A DNA stretch of 15,644 bases from Oscillospiraceae bacterium (GCA_017416665.1 JAFQBO010000047.1:1-15644); one strand, 5' to 3'. Positions 1 through 8,327 are shown, counted from the stretch's first letter. Numbers and translations are program-made. The notes: generated by a model not told the origin, from the sequence alone.

Positions 1-356
<356 letters not shown>

Positions 357-365
357 AATTATTCC

Positions 366-386
366 GGGAGCTGTTATACAGCTCCC
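366..386 (+). terminator. Hairpin after serS, possible weak terminator
   Basis: A perfect 8-bp stem (GGGAGCTG / CAGCTCCC) with a 5-nt TTATA loop begins 9 nt after the serS stop. It is GC-rich for this genome, but only a poor T run (TTTGTG) follows, so it may terminate partially or just protect the 3' end. No clear -35/-10 pair is visible between it and the next start at 425, so the dockerin gene may partly depend on read-through. Confidence 0.5.
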
Positions 387-424
387 AATGTTTGTGCCTT
401 AACTAAATTACAAAGGAGAAATTT

Positions 425-2419
425 ATGAAAAAAATGAAATGCATAAAGAAATTTTTAGCGTTCAGTACAGCTGTATTGTGTTGTGTTTTACCAATGTTTT
501 CGTTAGAAAATTCAGTATCTGCTTTAGAGGAAATACTGCCGGAGGTATCATATAATCTTGAAAGTGAATTAATAAATAATTCATATCTTACAGCAACAGA
601 TGATGGTTACATGCGAGTATTTTACAATAACGAGTATGTTGGAATAGAATATTACGACAACGACTTTAATATTCAGTCCTTCATGTCGATTGCAATGGAA
701 ATGGATATATGGGGTGGATTTTACGAAGGAACTGATGCCTACTATCTGATTGAAGGATGCGACAACGTTGAGGAAGTAGATGCAACAGAGGTAGTCAGAG
801 TCATTAAATATGACAAGAACTGGAACAGACTTGGTGCGATAAAAATAACAGGAAACAGTGCTATAAACGGCAGAGATGTGAGTCGTATATTTGATCATGG
901 TTGTGTACAGGTTACTGAATATAACGGCCATTTATTTATTGCTACCGGACGTGAAGGTTATTTTGATTCAGCTACTAATACAAGGCATCAGGGATTTATT
1001 ATGATTGATGCTGATACAGAAAGTATGAACGGCAAAATAACATATGGTGAATTCAGACATTCATTTGCACAGTATATTGAAAATAATAATTCAGATATAT
1101 ATGTTGTTGAAAAGAGTGATGGAAAAAGATGTACAAACCTTTTTAAATTTGATGCAAGCGATTTAAGTACAATTGTACTAAAGAAAGAAACACAGTTGTT
1201 TAATTATGGAGGAGTTAAAACAACAGGAGGAACACTTGAATGTTATGCAAGCGTTGATGGTATGGCACTGTCATCGGATAATATTTTATGTGTAGGAACA
1301 TCAATAGATCAATCTGAATATGATAATGTGACAGACGAGACACCTCATAATATTTATATTACTGTAACACCAATGTCAGGTGTATCAGAAGACTCAACTG
1401 AGGTTAAATGGCTTACAGATTATACAGGAGATGGGAAGTCTTTTATCGGTCTTAAAATTACAGAGATAAACGACGATAAGTTTATGATTTCATGGGAAGA
1501 AAGTTATTCATCTGGTGAAGATATGAAAATTTCAGATATGCCAGATATTCTTTCAAGACATACACTTCATTATATTTTTATAGATGGCGATGGAAAGAAA
1601 CTTGGTAAAGAATATACAGTAAATGCTGCTATATCAGATTGTCAGCCTATAGTAAAAGATTCAAAAGTTATATATTATTCTTCTGGTGCAAATATGGTTA
1701 ATTTTTATTCGATAGATTCTGTTACAGGCGAATTTGAAAAAAAGGTGTATGGTATTGCAGGCAAAAATGTGCAATGGAATGTTGTTGATAATGTACTTAC
1801 AATTTCCGGAACAGGAATATTTAATATTGAGTGCATATTGTATAAACGTCATCCATTGTCTACAGCATCAAGCGTGGATTATTTTTATGATAATCCATGG
1901 GCAGATATGAGAGATAATATAGAAAAAATCATTATAAAAAGTGGTATAACTGCTATAAATGCGGAACAGTTTAAGTGTTATCCAAACCTGGTTGAAGTTG
2001 TTATAGAGGATGGTGTTGAAAGTATAGGAACAAAAGCTTTTTATGACTGTGATAATCTGAATAAGATAACAATTTCATCAAGTGTTACAGAAATCGGTGA
2101 AAATATTTTATGGACAGGAGCTAGTTGGGATAGTGACAATTCACCTGTTGTAAATGCTGTAATTCATACTCCAGCCGGTTCTTATGCTGAAACATATGCA
2201 AAGGAAAATGACATTAAATATGTTACAATTACGCAGACTATAAAAGGTGATGTCAACAATGACGGAGCTTTTGATGTAAGTGACATTGTTGCACTTCAGC
2301 TGTATGTTTTAATTGGTGATTTTGAAATAAATATGGACACAGCTGATTTATGCAGTGATGGAAAGGTAAACATATTCGATCTTATGGCATTAAAAAGATA
2401 TTGTGCAGATGTATATTAA
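425..2419 (+). CDS. Secreted beta-propeller-like / LRR protein with C-terminal dockerin
   Basis: This is a 664-residue exported protein of unknown exact function. Residues 1-33 form a signal peptide (KK-rich start, hydrophobic core, likely cleavage VSA|LEE after Ala33). Residues 40-445 resemble the extracellular repeat-blade region found in uncharacterised clostridial surface proteins (VVRVIKYDKNWNRLG, then GREGYF and TRHQGF, then HSFAQYI). Residues 448-464 (NVQWNVVDNVLTISGTG) and 495-560 (VEVVIEDGVESIGTKAFYDC) are of BspA/LRR_5 type. Residues 607-664 are a dockerin with two calcium-loop repeats: D609-N611-D613-D617-D620 and D641-C643-D645-N649-D652. A dockerin docks its carrier onto a cohesin of a scaffoldin, so this is a likely cellulosome or cell-surface component. 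The start ATG follows AAAGGAGA by 6 nt. Oddities are Cys643 at a usual Asn/Asp ligand position, and AT-richness visibly greater than in its neighbours. No catalytic domain is recognised. Confidence 0.88.
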   Translation: MKKMKCIKKFLAFSTAVLCCVLPMFSLENSVSALEEILPEVSYNLESELINNSYLTATDDGYMRVFYNNEYVGIEYYDNDFNIQSFMSIAMEMDIWGGFYEGTDAYYLIEGCDNVEEVDATEVVRVIKYDKNWNRLGAIKITGNSAINGRDVSRIFDHGCVQVTEYNGHLFIATGREGYFDSATNTRHQGFIMIDADTESMNGKITYGEFRHSFAQYIENNNSDIYVVEKSDGKRCTNLFKFDASDLSTIVLKKETQLFNYGGVKTTGGTLECYASVDGMALSSDNILCVGTSIDQSEYDNVTDETPHNIYITVTPMSGVSEDSTEVKWLTDYTGDGKSFIGLKITEINDDKFMISWEESYSSGEDMKISDMPDILSRHTLHYIFIDGDGKKLGKEYTVNAAISDCQPIVKDSKVIYYSSGANMVNFYSIDSVTGEFEKKVYGIAGKNVQWNVVDNVLTISGTGIFNIECILYKRHPLSTASSVDYFYDNPWADMRDNIEKIIIKSGITAINAEQFKCYPNLVEVVIEDGVESIGTKAFYDCDNLNKITISSSVTEIGENILWTGASWDSDNSPVVNAVIHTPAGSYAETYAKENDIKYVTITQTIKGDVNNDGAFDVSDIVALQLYVLIGDFEINMDTADLCSDGKVNIFDLMALKRYCADVY

Positions 2420-2501
2420 ATCTGTTTTAATATAATTTTATAAAATTAAAGTAAGATTTGTTCCTGTTTTTGGAATAAATGTGGAATTTATAAGGTTAGC
2501 G

Positions 2502-2530
2502 TTGACTAATGAAACTTTAAGTGCTATAAT
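2502..2530 (+). promoter_or_regulatory. Sigma-A promoter of the ABC transporter operon
   Basis: TTGACT (2502-2507), a 17-bp spacer and a perfect TATAAT (2525-2530). Transcription should begin near 2537, giving a 5' leader of about 214 nt before the ABC ATPase start. The promoter therefore lies just upstream of the structured leader, as expected for a riboswitch-controlled operon. Confidence 0.85.
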
Positions 2531-2550
2531 GTAATCAACAAATAGAAAAC

Positions 2551-2722
2551 GTCCTGTGAGGGAGTAGTTGGCGAAATATCGTGGCAAATCAACATCATGG
2601 CTTTTTAAGTCTGGTTTGTCTTAAATAACGAGACTCACGTACTGGCTTGATAGCAGAGCTGTGCGTGTGTGTGAATTATGAAGCTAACGGGTACAGCAAA
2701 TTGAAGGCTGTACCCGTTTTTT
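2551..2722 (+). promoter_or_regulatory. Candidate yybP-ykoY (Mn2+) riboswitch leader with expression platform
   Basis: Seen directly: outer stem P1, GTGAG 2556-2560 with CTCAC 2634-2638; GGAGTAG (2561-2567) on its 5' side and AACGAGA (2627-2633) on its 3' side; small hairpin GCGA/TCGT (2571-2574/2579-2582); stem P3, GGCAAATC 2583-2590 with GGTTTGTC 2613-2620; asymmetric internal loop AACATCAT (2591-2598); and apical stem GGCTT/AAGTC (2599-2603/2607-2611). The order GGAGTAG, long arm with a CATCAT-type loop, GAGAC closing P1 is the layout I know for the yybP-ykoY family, whose members bind Mn2+ and usually switch genes ON. The 3' part (2636-2722) holds alternative pairings and an intrinsic terminator. 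The structured leader is solid; the class assignment was made by eye and is less certain. Confidence 0.6.
2686..2722 (+). terminator. Intrinsic terminator inside the ABC operon leader
   Basis: A perfect 12-bp stem, AACGGGTACAGC (2686-2697) with GCTGTACCCGTT (2707-2718), has a 9-nt loop and a run of six T (2717-2722). It lies 28 nt before the ATG of the ABC ATPase and 150 nt downstream of that operon's own promoter, so it is an attenuator and not the end of the upstream gene. Its 5' arm (2691-2697) can instead pair with GCTGTGC at 2658-2664, giving an antiterminator. Confidence 0.88.
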
Positions 2723-2750
2723 GTTGTAATGATATGAAAGGATTGATAAT

Positions 2751-3449
2751 ATGTTTATTGAAATCAGTGGAATTAAGAAAGGTTTCGGAGAAGGAGAGAG
2801 CCGTGTTGAAGTTTTAAAGGGAATAGACCTTGAATTGCAGAAGGGTGAATTCTGTGTACTTCTTGGCCCATCAGGTTCAGGGAAATCTACATTGCTCAAT
2901 ATAATCGGCGGTATTGATAATCCCGACAGCGGATTTATCACCGTCAATGGCGAAAAGACAGCTGACATGAACGAGAAAAATCTCACCATTTACCGCAGAA
3001 AGCATTTAGGCTACATTTTCCAGATGTATAACCTTATCCCGAATCTTAACATAAAAGAAAATGTTGAAGTCGGAGCATATCTGAGTGATAATCCGCTTGA
3101 TGTTGATGAAATACTCAACATTCTCGGTCTTTATGAGCACCGTCACAAGCTTCCGAATCAGCTTTCAGGCGGACAGCAACAGCGTACAGCAATCGGAAGA
3201 GCAGTAGTAAAAAATCCTGATATACTTCTTTGTGATGAACCGACAGGAGCACTCGACTATAATACTTCAAAGGAAATTTTAAAGTTGATTGAGGATATAA
3301 ACAAGAAGTATGGTAATACAGTAATAATGGTAACACATAATGATGCTATAAAGGATATGGCAGACAGAGTTGTGAAACTGCGTGACGGAATGATTCGTAA
3401 GAACTATGTAAATGAGAACAAGATTTCAGCAATGGATCTTGACTGGTAA
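2751..3449 (+). CDS. ABC transporter ATP-binding protein, MacB/LolD type
   Basis: A 232-residue cytoplasmic ATPase that powers the FtsX-type permease encoded next to it. All ABC motifs are intact: Walker A GPSGSGKS at 39-46, Q-loop Gln91, signature LSGGQ at 138-142, Walker B ILLCDE at 158-163 followed by the D-loop ALD, and H-loop His196. The PTGALD and short C-terminus are typical of the MacB/LolD/BceA branch, which exports or extracts amphipathic peptides, lipids or drugs and does not import sugars. The start follows AAAGGA (2737-2742). It is the first gene of a two-gene operon under the riboswitch-like leader and the attenuator ending 28 nt upstream. The substrate cannot be read from the sequence; no two-component system lies next to it, unlike typical bacitracin-type modules. 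Confidence 0.95.
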   Translation: MFIEISGIKKGFGEGESRVEVLKGIDLELQKGEFCVLLGPSGSGKSTLLNIIGGIDNPDSGFITVNGEKTADMNEKNLTIYRRKHLGYIFQMYNLIPNLNIKENVEVGAYLSDNPLDVDEILNILGLYEHRHKLPNQLSGGQQQRTAIGRAVVKNPDILLCDEPTGALDYNTSKEILKLIEDINKKYGNTVIMVTHNDAIKDMADRVVKLRDGMIRKNYVNENKISAMDLDW

Positions 3450-3468
3450 TAAGGGAGGTGTTGAAAAA

Positions 3469-5715
3469 ATGAAAAATCCTCTTACAAAAAGACTTCCGAA
3501 AGAATTAAAATCTGAACTTGGAAAGTACATTGTTTTGTTTGTATTTATCACAGGTATGATTGCACTTGTTTCAGGTTATCTTGTAGCCGGAAAAAGCATG
3601 ATGAATGCATACAATGAAAGCTTTGACAAGTATAATATTGAAGACGGTAATTTTGAAAGTTTTCAACAGCTTAACAGTGAAGTGTTGAAAACTTTAGAAG
3701 AAGAACAGGTCGAAATATATGAAAACTTTTACATAGAAGAAAATGTTAAAAATAATGACAGTACACTCAGACTTTTTTCAGAACGTAAAGAAGTAAACAA
3801 AGTATGCATCATGGATGGTAACCTTCCGGAAAATCCACAACAGATTGCGATCGACAGAGTTTATGCAAAAAATAACGAAATATCTGTTGGTGATACACTT
3901 ACTGTCGGTGAAAAAGATTTTGAAGTAACTGGTTTCGTTGCACTCTCAGATTATTCAACACTTTATCAGAATCCGTCGGATATGATGTTTGATGCTATTA
4001 AATTTGGTGTAGCCGTACTTACTGACGAAGGATTTGACAGCTTTACCGATAGCAATATGCATTATAGCTATTCATGGACTTATAACACGCCTCCTGCTGA
4101 TGATATTGAGGCAAAGACAATGTCAGAAGATTTTCTGGAGGTACTAAGCCAGAATACCATGCTGACAAATTATCTTCCTGCATATACCAATCAGGCTATT
4201 CAGATGGCTGGAAATGACATGGACGGCGATACACAGATGATGGCTGTTCTGCTTTATATGATGATGGCGATTATAGCGTTTATTTTTGCAATTACAACAA
4301 GTAATACTATTATGAAAGAATCAGCTGTAATAGGCACACTCCGTGCATCAGGATATACAAAAGCAGAATTAATCAGACATTATATGACAATGCCGATGAT
4401 TATTACACTTCTGTCAGCTGTTGCGGGTAATATTTTGGGCTATACGGCACTTAAAGAATTTGCAATAAATATGTATTATAACAGTTTCAGCCTTACAACC
4501 TATAAAACGCTCTGGAATGGTGAAGCCTTTGTAATGACAAGCGTAGTTCCGCTGATAATGATGTTTATTATAAATTTCCTTATTCTTGCAAAAAAAATGA
4601 AACTTTCACCGCTTAAATTTATAAGACGTGATTTAAGTACAAGAAAAAAGAAAAAAGCGTTTAAGCTGAATACGAAAATAAATATTCTGACAAGATTCAG
4701 ATTAAGAGTAATATTCCAGAATATTCCGAATTATATTACAATTATTGTTGGGATAGTATTTGCAAATCTTATTTTACTGTTTGGATGCGGACTTGAACCG
4801 CTTATCGATCATTATAGTAAAGAAATAACTTCAAATATGATTTCGGATTATCAGTATATTTTAAAAGCTCCGCTTGAAACTGAAAATCCTGACGCTGAAA
4901 AATTCTATGCAAATAGCCTTAAAGTGACAGAAAAATCAGAAGAGGGTGTAAACGTTTACGGAATAGTACCTGACAGCCGTTATATTGACCTTGATTTAAC
5001 TTCAGAGGGTATTTATATATCCAACGCTTACGCCGAAAAATATGGTATAAATGAAGGCGATACGGTAAAGCTCAGAGGCAGTTATGACGAAACGGAGTAC
5101 AGCTTTGAGGTAGACGGAATATATTATTATCCATCAACTATTGCAGTTTTCATGTCAGACAGTATTTTCTGTGAAACATTTGATATTGATGCAGAAAATT
5201 TTGCAGGATATTTTTCAAGTACAGAAATAACAGACATTGAAAAAATGTATATTGCTACAGAAATAACCGAAGAAGATCTTACAAAGACATCAAGACAGAT
5301 GAAAAATTCATTCGACGGTATGGGCGGACTTCTTTCGGCATTCGGTATAATTATATTTATGCTGATTATTTATATGCTTTCAAAAATTATTATTGAAAAG
5401 AATGCACAGTCGGTATCAATGACAAAGATATTAGGCTATTCAGACAGGGAAATAAACAGTCTTTATATAACAACTACTTCAATAGTGGTTATAGCATCAT
5501 TAATCCTTACAATGCCTCTTGTAAGTATCTTTATAGACAAGGTAATGGATATTGCATTATCAGGATATTCAGGTTATTTACCGTTTTATGTTCCTTTCAG
5601 TGTGTACGTAAAGATGGTAGCATTAGGCGTAGTATCTTATGCAGTTATAGCCTTTATGCAGATGCGAAGAATAAAGAAGGTTCCGCTTGATATTGCACTC
5701 AAGAATGTTGAATAA
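3469..5715 (+). CDS. ABC transporter permease, FtsX/MacB-type, two FtsX domains
   Basis: A 748-residue membrane protein. An in-frame ATG exists at 3412 inside the ATPase gene, but the start at 3469 has a strong GGGAGG (3453-3458) at 10-nt spacing and gives the expected N-terminus, so it was chosen. About eight membrane segments are visible in a 1+3+1+3 layout: 20-40, an outside domain 41-255, then 258-278, 308-326 and 355-374 (FtsX domain 1, with the loop ESAVIGTLRASGYTKAELIRH), 424-443, a second outside domain 444-615, then 621-642, 667-689 and 713-732 (FtsX domain 2, with KILGYSDREINSLY). This architecture fits mechanotransmission or export ABC systems acting on lipids or peptides. It lies 19 nt downstream of the ATPase in one operon. 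The substrate is unknown. Confidence 0.93.
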   Translation: MKNPLTKRLPKELKSELGKYIVLFVFITGMIALVSGYLVAGKSMMNAYNESFDKYNIEDGNFESFQQLNSEVLKTLEEEQVEIYENFYIEENVKNNDSTLRLFSERKEVNKVCIMDGNLPENPQQIAIDRVYAKNNEISVGDTLTVGEKDFEVTGFVALSDYSTLYQNPSDMMFDAIKFGVAVLTDEGFDSFTDSNMHYSYSWTYNTPPADDIEAKTMSEDFLEVLSQNTMLTNYLPAYTNQAIQMAGNDMDGDTQMMAVLLYMMMAIIAFIFAITTSNTIMKESAVIGTLRASGYTKAELIRHYMTMPMIITLLSAVAGNILGYTALKEFAINMYYNSFSLTTYKTLWNGEAFVMTSVVPLIMMFIINFLILAKKMKLSPLKFIRRDLSTRKKKKAFKLNTKINILTRFRLRVIFQNIPNYITIIVGIVFANLILLFGCGLEPLIDHYSKEITSNMISDYQYILKAPLETENPDAEKFYANSLKVTEKSEEGVNVYGIVPDSRYIDLDLTSEGIYISNAYAEKYGINEGDTVKLRGSYDETEYSFEVDGIYYYPSTIAVFMSDSIFCETFDIDAENFAGYFSSTEITDIEKMYIATEITEEDLTKTSRQMKNSFDGMGGLLSAFGIIIFMLIIYMLSKIIIEKNAQSVSMTKILGYSDREINSLYITTTSIVVIASLILTMPLVSIFIDKVMDIALSGYSGYLPFYVPFSVYVKMVALGVVSYAVIAFMQMRRIKKVPLDIALKNVE

Positions 5716-5720
5716 ATTTT

Positions 5721-5917
5721 TCCAGCTTTTTGAAAAAAGCTGGGCAAAAACTTTTAGTTTCGCTTTTAGCTTGATTGTATATGTTTCTTTAAGCACGAAG
5801 TGATAATAAAAGCAAAACGGTGTAATTTCAGATAAGTCATCGTGCTGTATGCTATGAATTATATTTAACTATGCCCGATATTAAAAGTTTTTTGGTTCTT
5901 TTTTTCAAAAAAGAACA
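5721..5917. repeat. Hairpin-capped intergenic element A (MITE-like)
   Basis: A gene-free block between convergent genes. The left cap is CCAGCTTTT (5722-5730) with AAAAGCTGG (5735-5743). The right cap is GTTCTTTTT (5895-5903) with AAAAAGAAC (5908-5916). Just inside, the left end reads GGGCAAAAACTTTTAG (5742-5757) and the right end, read on the other strand, CCAAAAAACTTTTAA, so the ends are inverted copies. An internal inverted repeat AGCACGA/TCGTGCT (5792-5798/5840-5846) adds structure. There is no coding potential. The same plan recurs at 10029-10448 and 13467-13631. Confidence 0.5.
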
Positions 5918-5936
5918 GAAAAATAAATATAAAAAT

Positions 5937-5978
5937 AAGGCGTTACCACATTAAGAGTGATAACGCCTTGATTTTTTT
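5937..5978. terminator. Bidirectional terminator between ABC permease and secF
   Basis: Stem AAGGCGTTA (5937-5945) with TAACGCCTT (5961-5969), extended by CAC/GTG after one mismatch. On the plus strand seven T follow (5972-5978); on the minus strand ATTTTTA follows. It sits at the meeting point of the converging permease and secDF transcripts, 18 nt from the secF stop, and can serve both. Confidence 0.8.
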
Positions 5979-5995
5979 ACACGCCTGAAAACGGC

Positions 5996-6931
5996 TTATT
6001 TTGTCTTTTTTGAAACGGCTCTTTTTTCGTTCCACCATACCCAGAGTGGTGAAGCGATGCAAAGACTTGCATAAGTACCTGCAATCATACCTACGATCAT
6101 AGGAATTGAGAAACTTAAAATTGAGTTTACGCCGAAAATGTAAGCTACAACTGAAACAATAAGCATTGTTGCAACAGTTGTTATAGAAGTTCTGATTGAA
6201 CGTCTGAGAGACTGTGATGTACTTGTATTAACAAGTTCTGTAATAGAAGTTGACTTTGGCATAGTAGCCTTATTTTCTCTGATTCTGTCGTAAACAACGA
6301 TAGTATCATTTACAGAGTAACCTAAAATAGTAAGTACAACAGCTACAAAGTTTGAGTTGATTTCATATCCAAGAACAACGAATGCACCGAATACGAAAAT
6401 GAGGTTGTGAATAAGTGCAATAACAGCACATACACCTGCTGACCAGCCACTGATTTTCTTGAATCTGAAAGCGATGTAAACGATGATCAGAATTGCAGCA
6501 AGAATTGAAACAATGATGCACTTGATGAAGAACTCACGACCTGAAGTAGGGTTTACGTCATTTGAGTCAAGAAGTTCAATATTGTTGTCAGCAAACTTTT
6601 CAGTTAAGAGAGCTGTAAGTCCGCCCTGCATTTCAGGTGAAAGACCATTGTTGTTACTGAAAGAGATTGAGAAGCTGTTTGAATCGCTTGCAAGGTTTTC
6701 ACCTTCCTGGATGTTCACAGGAGTCTGAAGATAATCTTCAATTTCAGACTGATATGACTTTATATCAGCATCGCCTTCATATGAATATGAAACGATTGAA
6801 CCACCTTTGAATTCAAGAGCGATTTCAACCCCTCTGATTACGGAAAAGAGAGCGATTGCAGCAATAAGTGCAAGAGAAATTATAAACCAGATTTTTTTCT
6901 TTCCGACAAAATCGTATATTTTATTATTCAT
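5996..6931 (-). CDS. secF: Protein translocase subunit SecF
   Basis: A 311-residue membrane subunit of SecDF, which uses the proton gradient to help pull preproteins through SecYEG on the outer side of the membrane. The start was placed at ATG 6931 (MNNKIYDFVGKKK) because GGAGGTG (6944-6938) precedes it by 6 nt; an upstream ATG at 7015 lies inside secD and has no such support. TM1 is at 14-33, followed by the SecF signature EFKGGS at 40-45, an outside domain to about 133, and five more membrane segments. GYSVNDTIVVYDRIREN at 204-220 is the conserved motif of this family. It overlaps the end of secD by 8 nt (ATGAATAA), so translational coupling is likely. Confidence 0.97.
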   Translation of the reverse strand: MNNKIYDFVGKKKIWFIISLALIAAIALFSVIRGVEIALEFKGGSIVSYSYEGDADIKSYQSEIEDYLQTPVNIQEGENLASDSNSFSISFSNNNGLSPEMQGGLTALLTEKFADNNIELLDSNDVNPTSGREFFIKCIIVSILAAILIIVYIAFRFKKISGWSAGVCAVIALIHNLIFVFGAFVVLGYEINSNFVAVVLTILGYSVNDTIVVYDRIRENKATMPKSTSITELVNTSTSQSLRRSIRTSITTVATMLIVSVVAYIFGVNSILSFSIPMIVGMIAGTYASLCIASPLWVWWNEKRAVSKKTK

Positions 6932-8327
6932 TGCTTGCACCTCCATAGAATTTCTTGTTTCTGAGGAACTTAAATCTTGAAAGTGAAGTAACCATAAGTC
7001 TTGAAGCGAATACACCCATGATGAAGTTTAAGAGTGTACCAACAAAGAGAGTAAAGCCGAATGAGTAGATAACACCTTCAGTTGTTGCACCGATGCCGAA
7101 CAGGCTGAGGAGCTTGTTGAGCCAGCTTGCGAGGAAACTGTCAGGAGTACCAAATGCAGCCATAAGAATTACAGCAACGATAAGACCTGTAAGGTTACCA
7201 TCAAGGATTGATGAGAATGCTCTCTTGTAACCTGAACGGAGGGCACTGTCGAGACTCTTGCCAGAGTTAAGTTCTTCTCGGATACGTTCACCTGTAATGA
7301 TATTGGCGTCAACACCCATACCAACAGTGAGGATAATACCGGCAATACCAGGGATAGTAAGTGTTGAACTTTCGTTAAAGCCGAACCAGCCTGAGATACA
7401 TGCAAGTGTTACAGCAACCTGACCGATAATTGCAACTGATGCAACAAAACCAGGAATTTTGTAGAGAACGAGCATGTAAACAAAGATAAATGCGAAAGCG
7501 ATAAGACCACTTATAATCATAGCCTTGAGAGCACCTGTACCGAGTGTAGGTGAGATAGTCTTAAAGCTTGAGATTTCGAGATTGAAAGGAAGTGCACCGC
7601 CATTGATCTTGTCAGCAAGGCTCTTGGCACTTTCAGAAGTAAAGTTACCTGAAATAGTAGCCTGACCACCTGTAATTGCTTCATTTACTGTAGGAGCGGA
7701 GATCATAGTATCGTCCATCCAGATAGAAATTGCTTCATCTGTACCTGCCATTGTTGAGGTAACTGATGCAAAAACGTCAGAAGCAGAATCGGTAAGATCG
7801 AGTGCAACCACCCATTCATATGTACCATCATCGTTAGGCATTCTTACAGCTTCTGCCTTTTCAACGTCGCTGCCCTGTAAAACGAGGTCGCCTGCCGGAG
7901 ATCCGTCTTCATTTGTTTCTGTACCGACTCTGAAAGAGAGAACAGCAGTATCACCGAGTTCGTCAACCGCAGCTTCAGGATCGAAGTCTTCTTCGCCTGC
8001 CTGCCAAGGGAATCTTACGATTACACGATCGTTTGCATCATCTTCATAAACCTCATAGTCGTTGATTTTGAGGGTGATGAGTCTTTGCTTGATAACTTCA
8101 GATACAGCATCGAGCTGTTGTGTAGTTGCGTCAACGTCGTCCGCCGGAACGAATGTTACATCAACACCGCCCTGGATGTCAACACCAAGACGAATGTCTT
8201 CAACACTCTTGATATAGGTTGTCTTAACGTCACCATACTGTGAACTGAAACCGAAAACAACCGAAGCGGCGAAGGCAATGATTAACACAAATACAATAAA
8301 AAACACTGGTTTTTTTGCATTTTTCAC
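6924..8327 (-). CDS. secD: Protein translocase subunit SecD
   Basis: A 467-residue partner of SecF in the proton-driven SecDF complex. It begins with GTG (8327-8325), supported by GGAGG at 8340-8336 with 8-nt spacing; no ATG fits better. TM1 is at about 7-26, followed by the family motif LGVDIQGGVDVTF (47-59), a large outside P1 domain to about 260, and five C-terminal membrane segments. GMGVDANIITGERIREE at 336-352 carries the conserved aspartate of the proton path. The length is close to the usual clostridial SecD, shorter than E. coli SecD. It has its own promoter (8398-8426) and is followed by overlapping secF. yajC is not next to it. Confidence 0.97.
   Translation of the reverse strand: MKNAKKPVFFIVFVLIIAFAASVVFGFSSQYGDVKTTYIKSVEDIRLGVDIQGGVDVTFVPADDVDATTQQLDAVSEVIKQRLITLKINDYEVYEDDANDRVIVRFPWQAGEEDFDPEAAVDELGDTAVLSFRVGTETNEDGSPAGDLVLQGSDVEKAEAVRMPNDDGTYEWVVALDLTDSASDVFASVTSTMAGTDEAISIWMDDTMISAPTVNEAITGGQATISGNFTSESAKSLADKINGGALPFNLEISSFKTISPTLGTGALKAMIISGLIAFAFIFVYMLVLYKIPGFVASVAIIGQVAVTLACISGWFGFNESSTLTIPGIAGIILTVGMGVDANIITGERIREELNSGKSLDSALRSGYKRAFSSILDGNLTGLIVAVILMAAFGTPDSFLASWLNKLLSLFGIGATTEGVIYSFGFTLFVGTLLNFIMGVFASRLMVTSLSRFKFLRNKKFYGGASNE

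Noticed and set aside
581..931. Antisense reading frame of 116 codons within the dockerin gene
   Set aside because: Cys- and Tyr-rich composition with no ribosome site; it is the shadow of the strongly supported plus-strand gene. The same holds for the frames opposite purB, metG, secD and the flippase gene.
2551..2640. Tetrahydrofolate, ykkC-type or c-di-GMP riboswitch instead of yybP-ykoY
   Set aside because: The conserved cores I know for those classes are absent, while GGAGTAG, the CATCAT-type loop and GAGAC at P1 fit yybP-ykoY. This was judged by eye only.
3412..3468. Longer permease start overlapping the ATPase gene
   Set aside because: The ATG at 3412 has no ribosome site and adds 19 residues encoded within the ATPase gene; the ATG at 3469 has GGGAGG at proper spacing.
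5721..5917. Insertion sequence remnant
   Set aside because: No transposase fragment in any frame and far too short; at most a non-autonomous element.
6932..7015. Longer SecF start inside secD
   Set aside because: It would add 28 residues not typical of SecF; GGAGGTG six nt before 6931 and the normal SecF N-terminus favour the short form.
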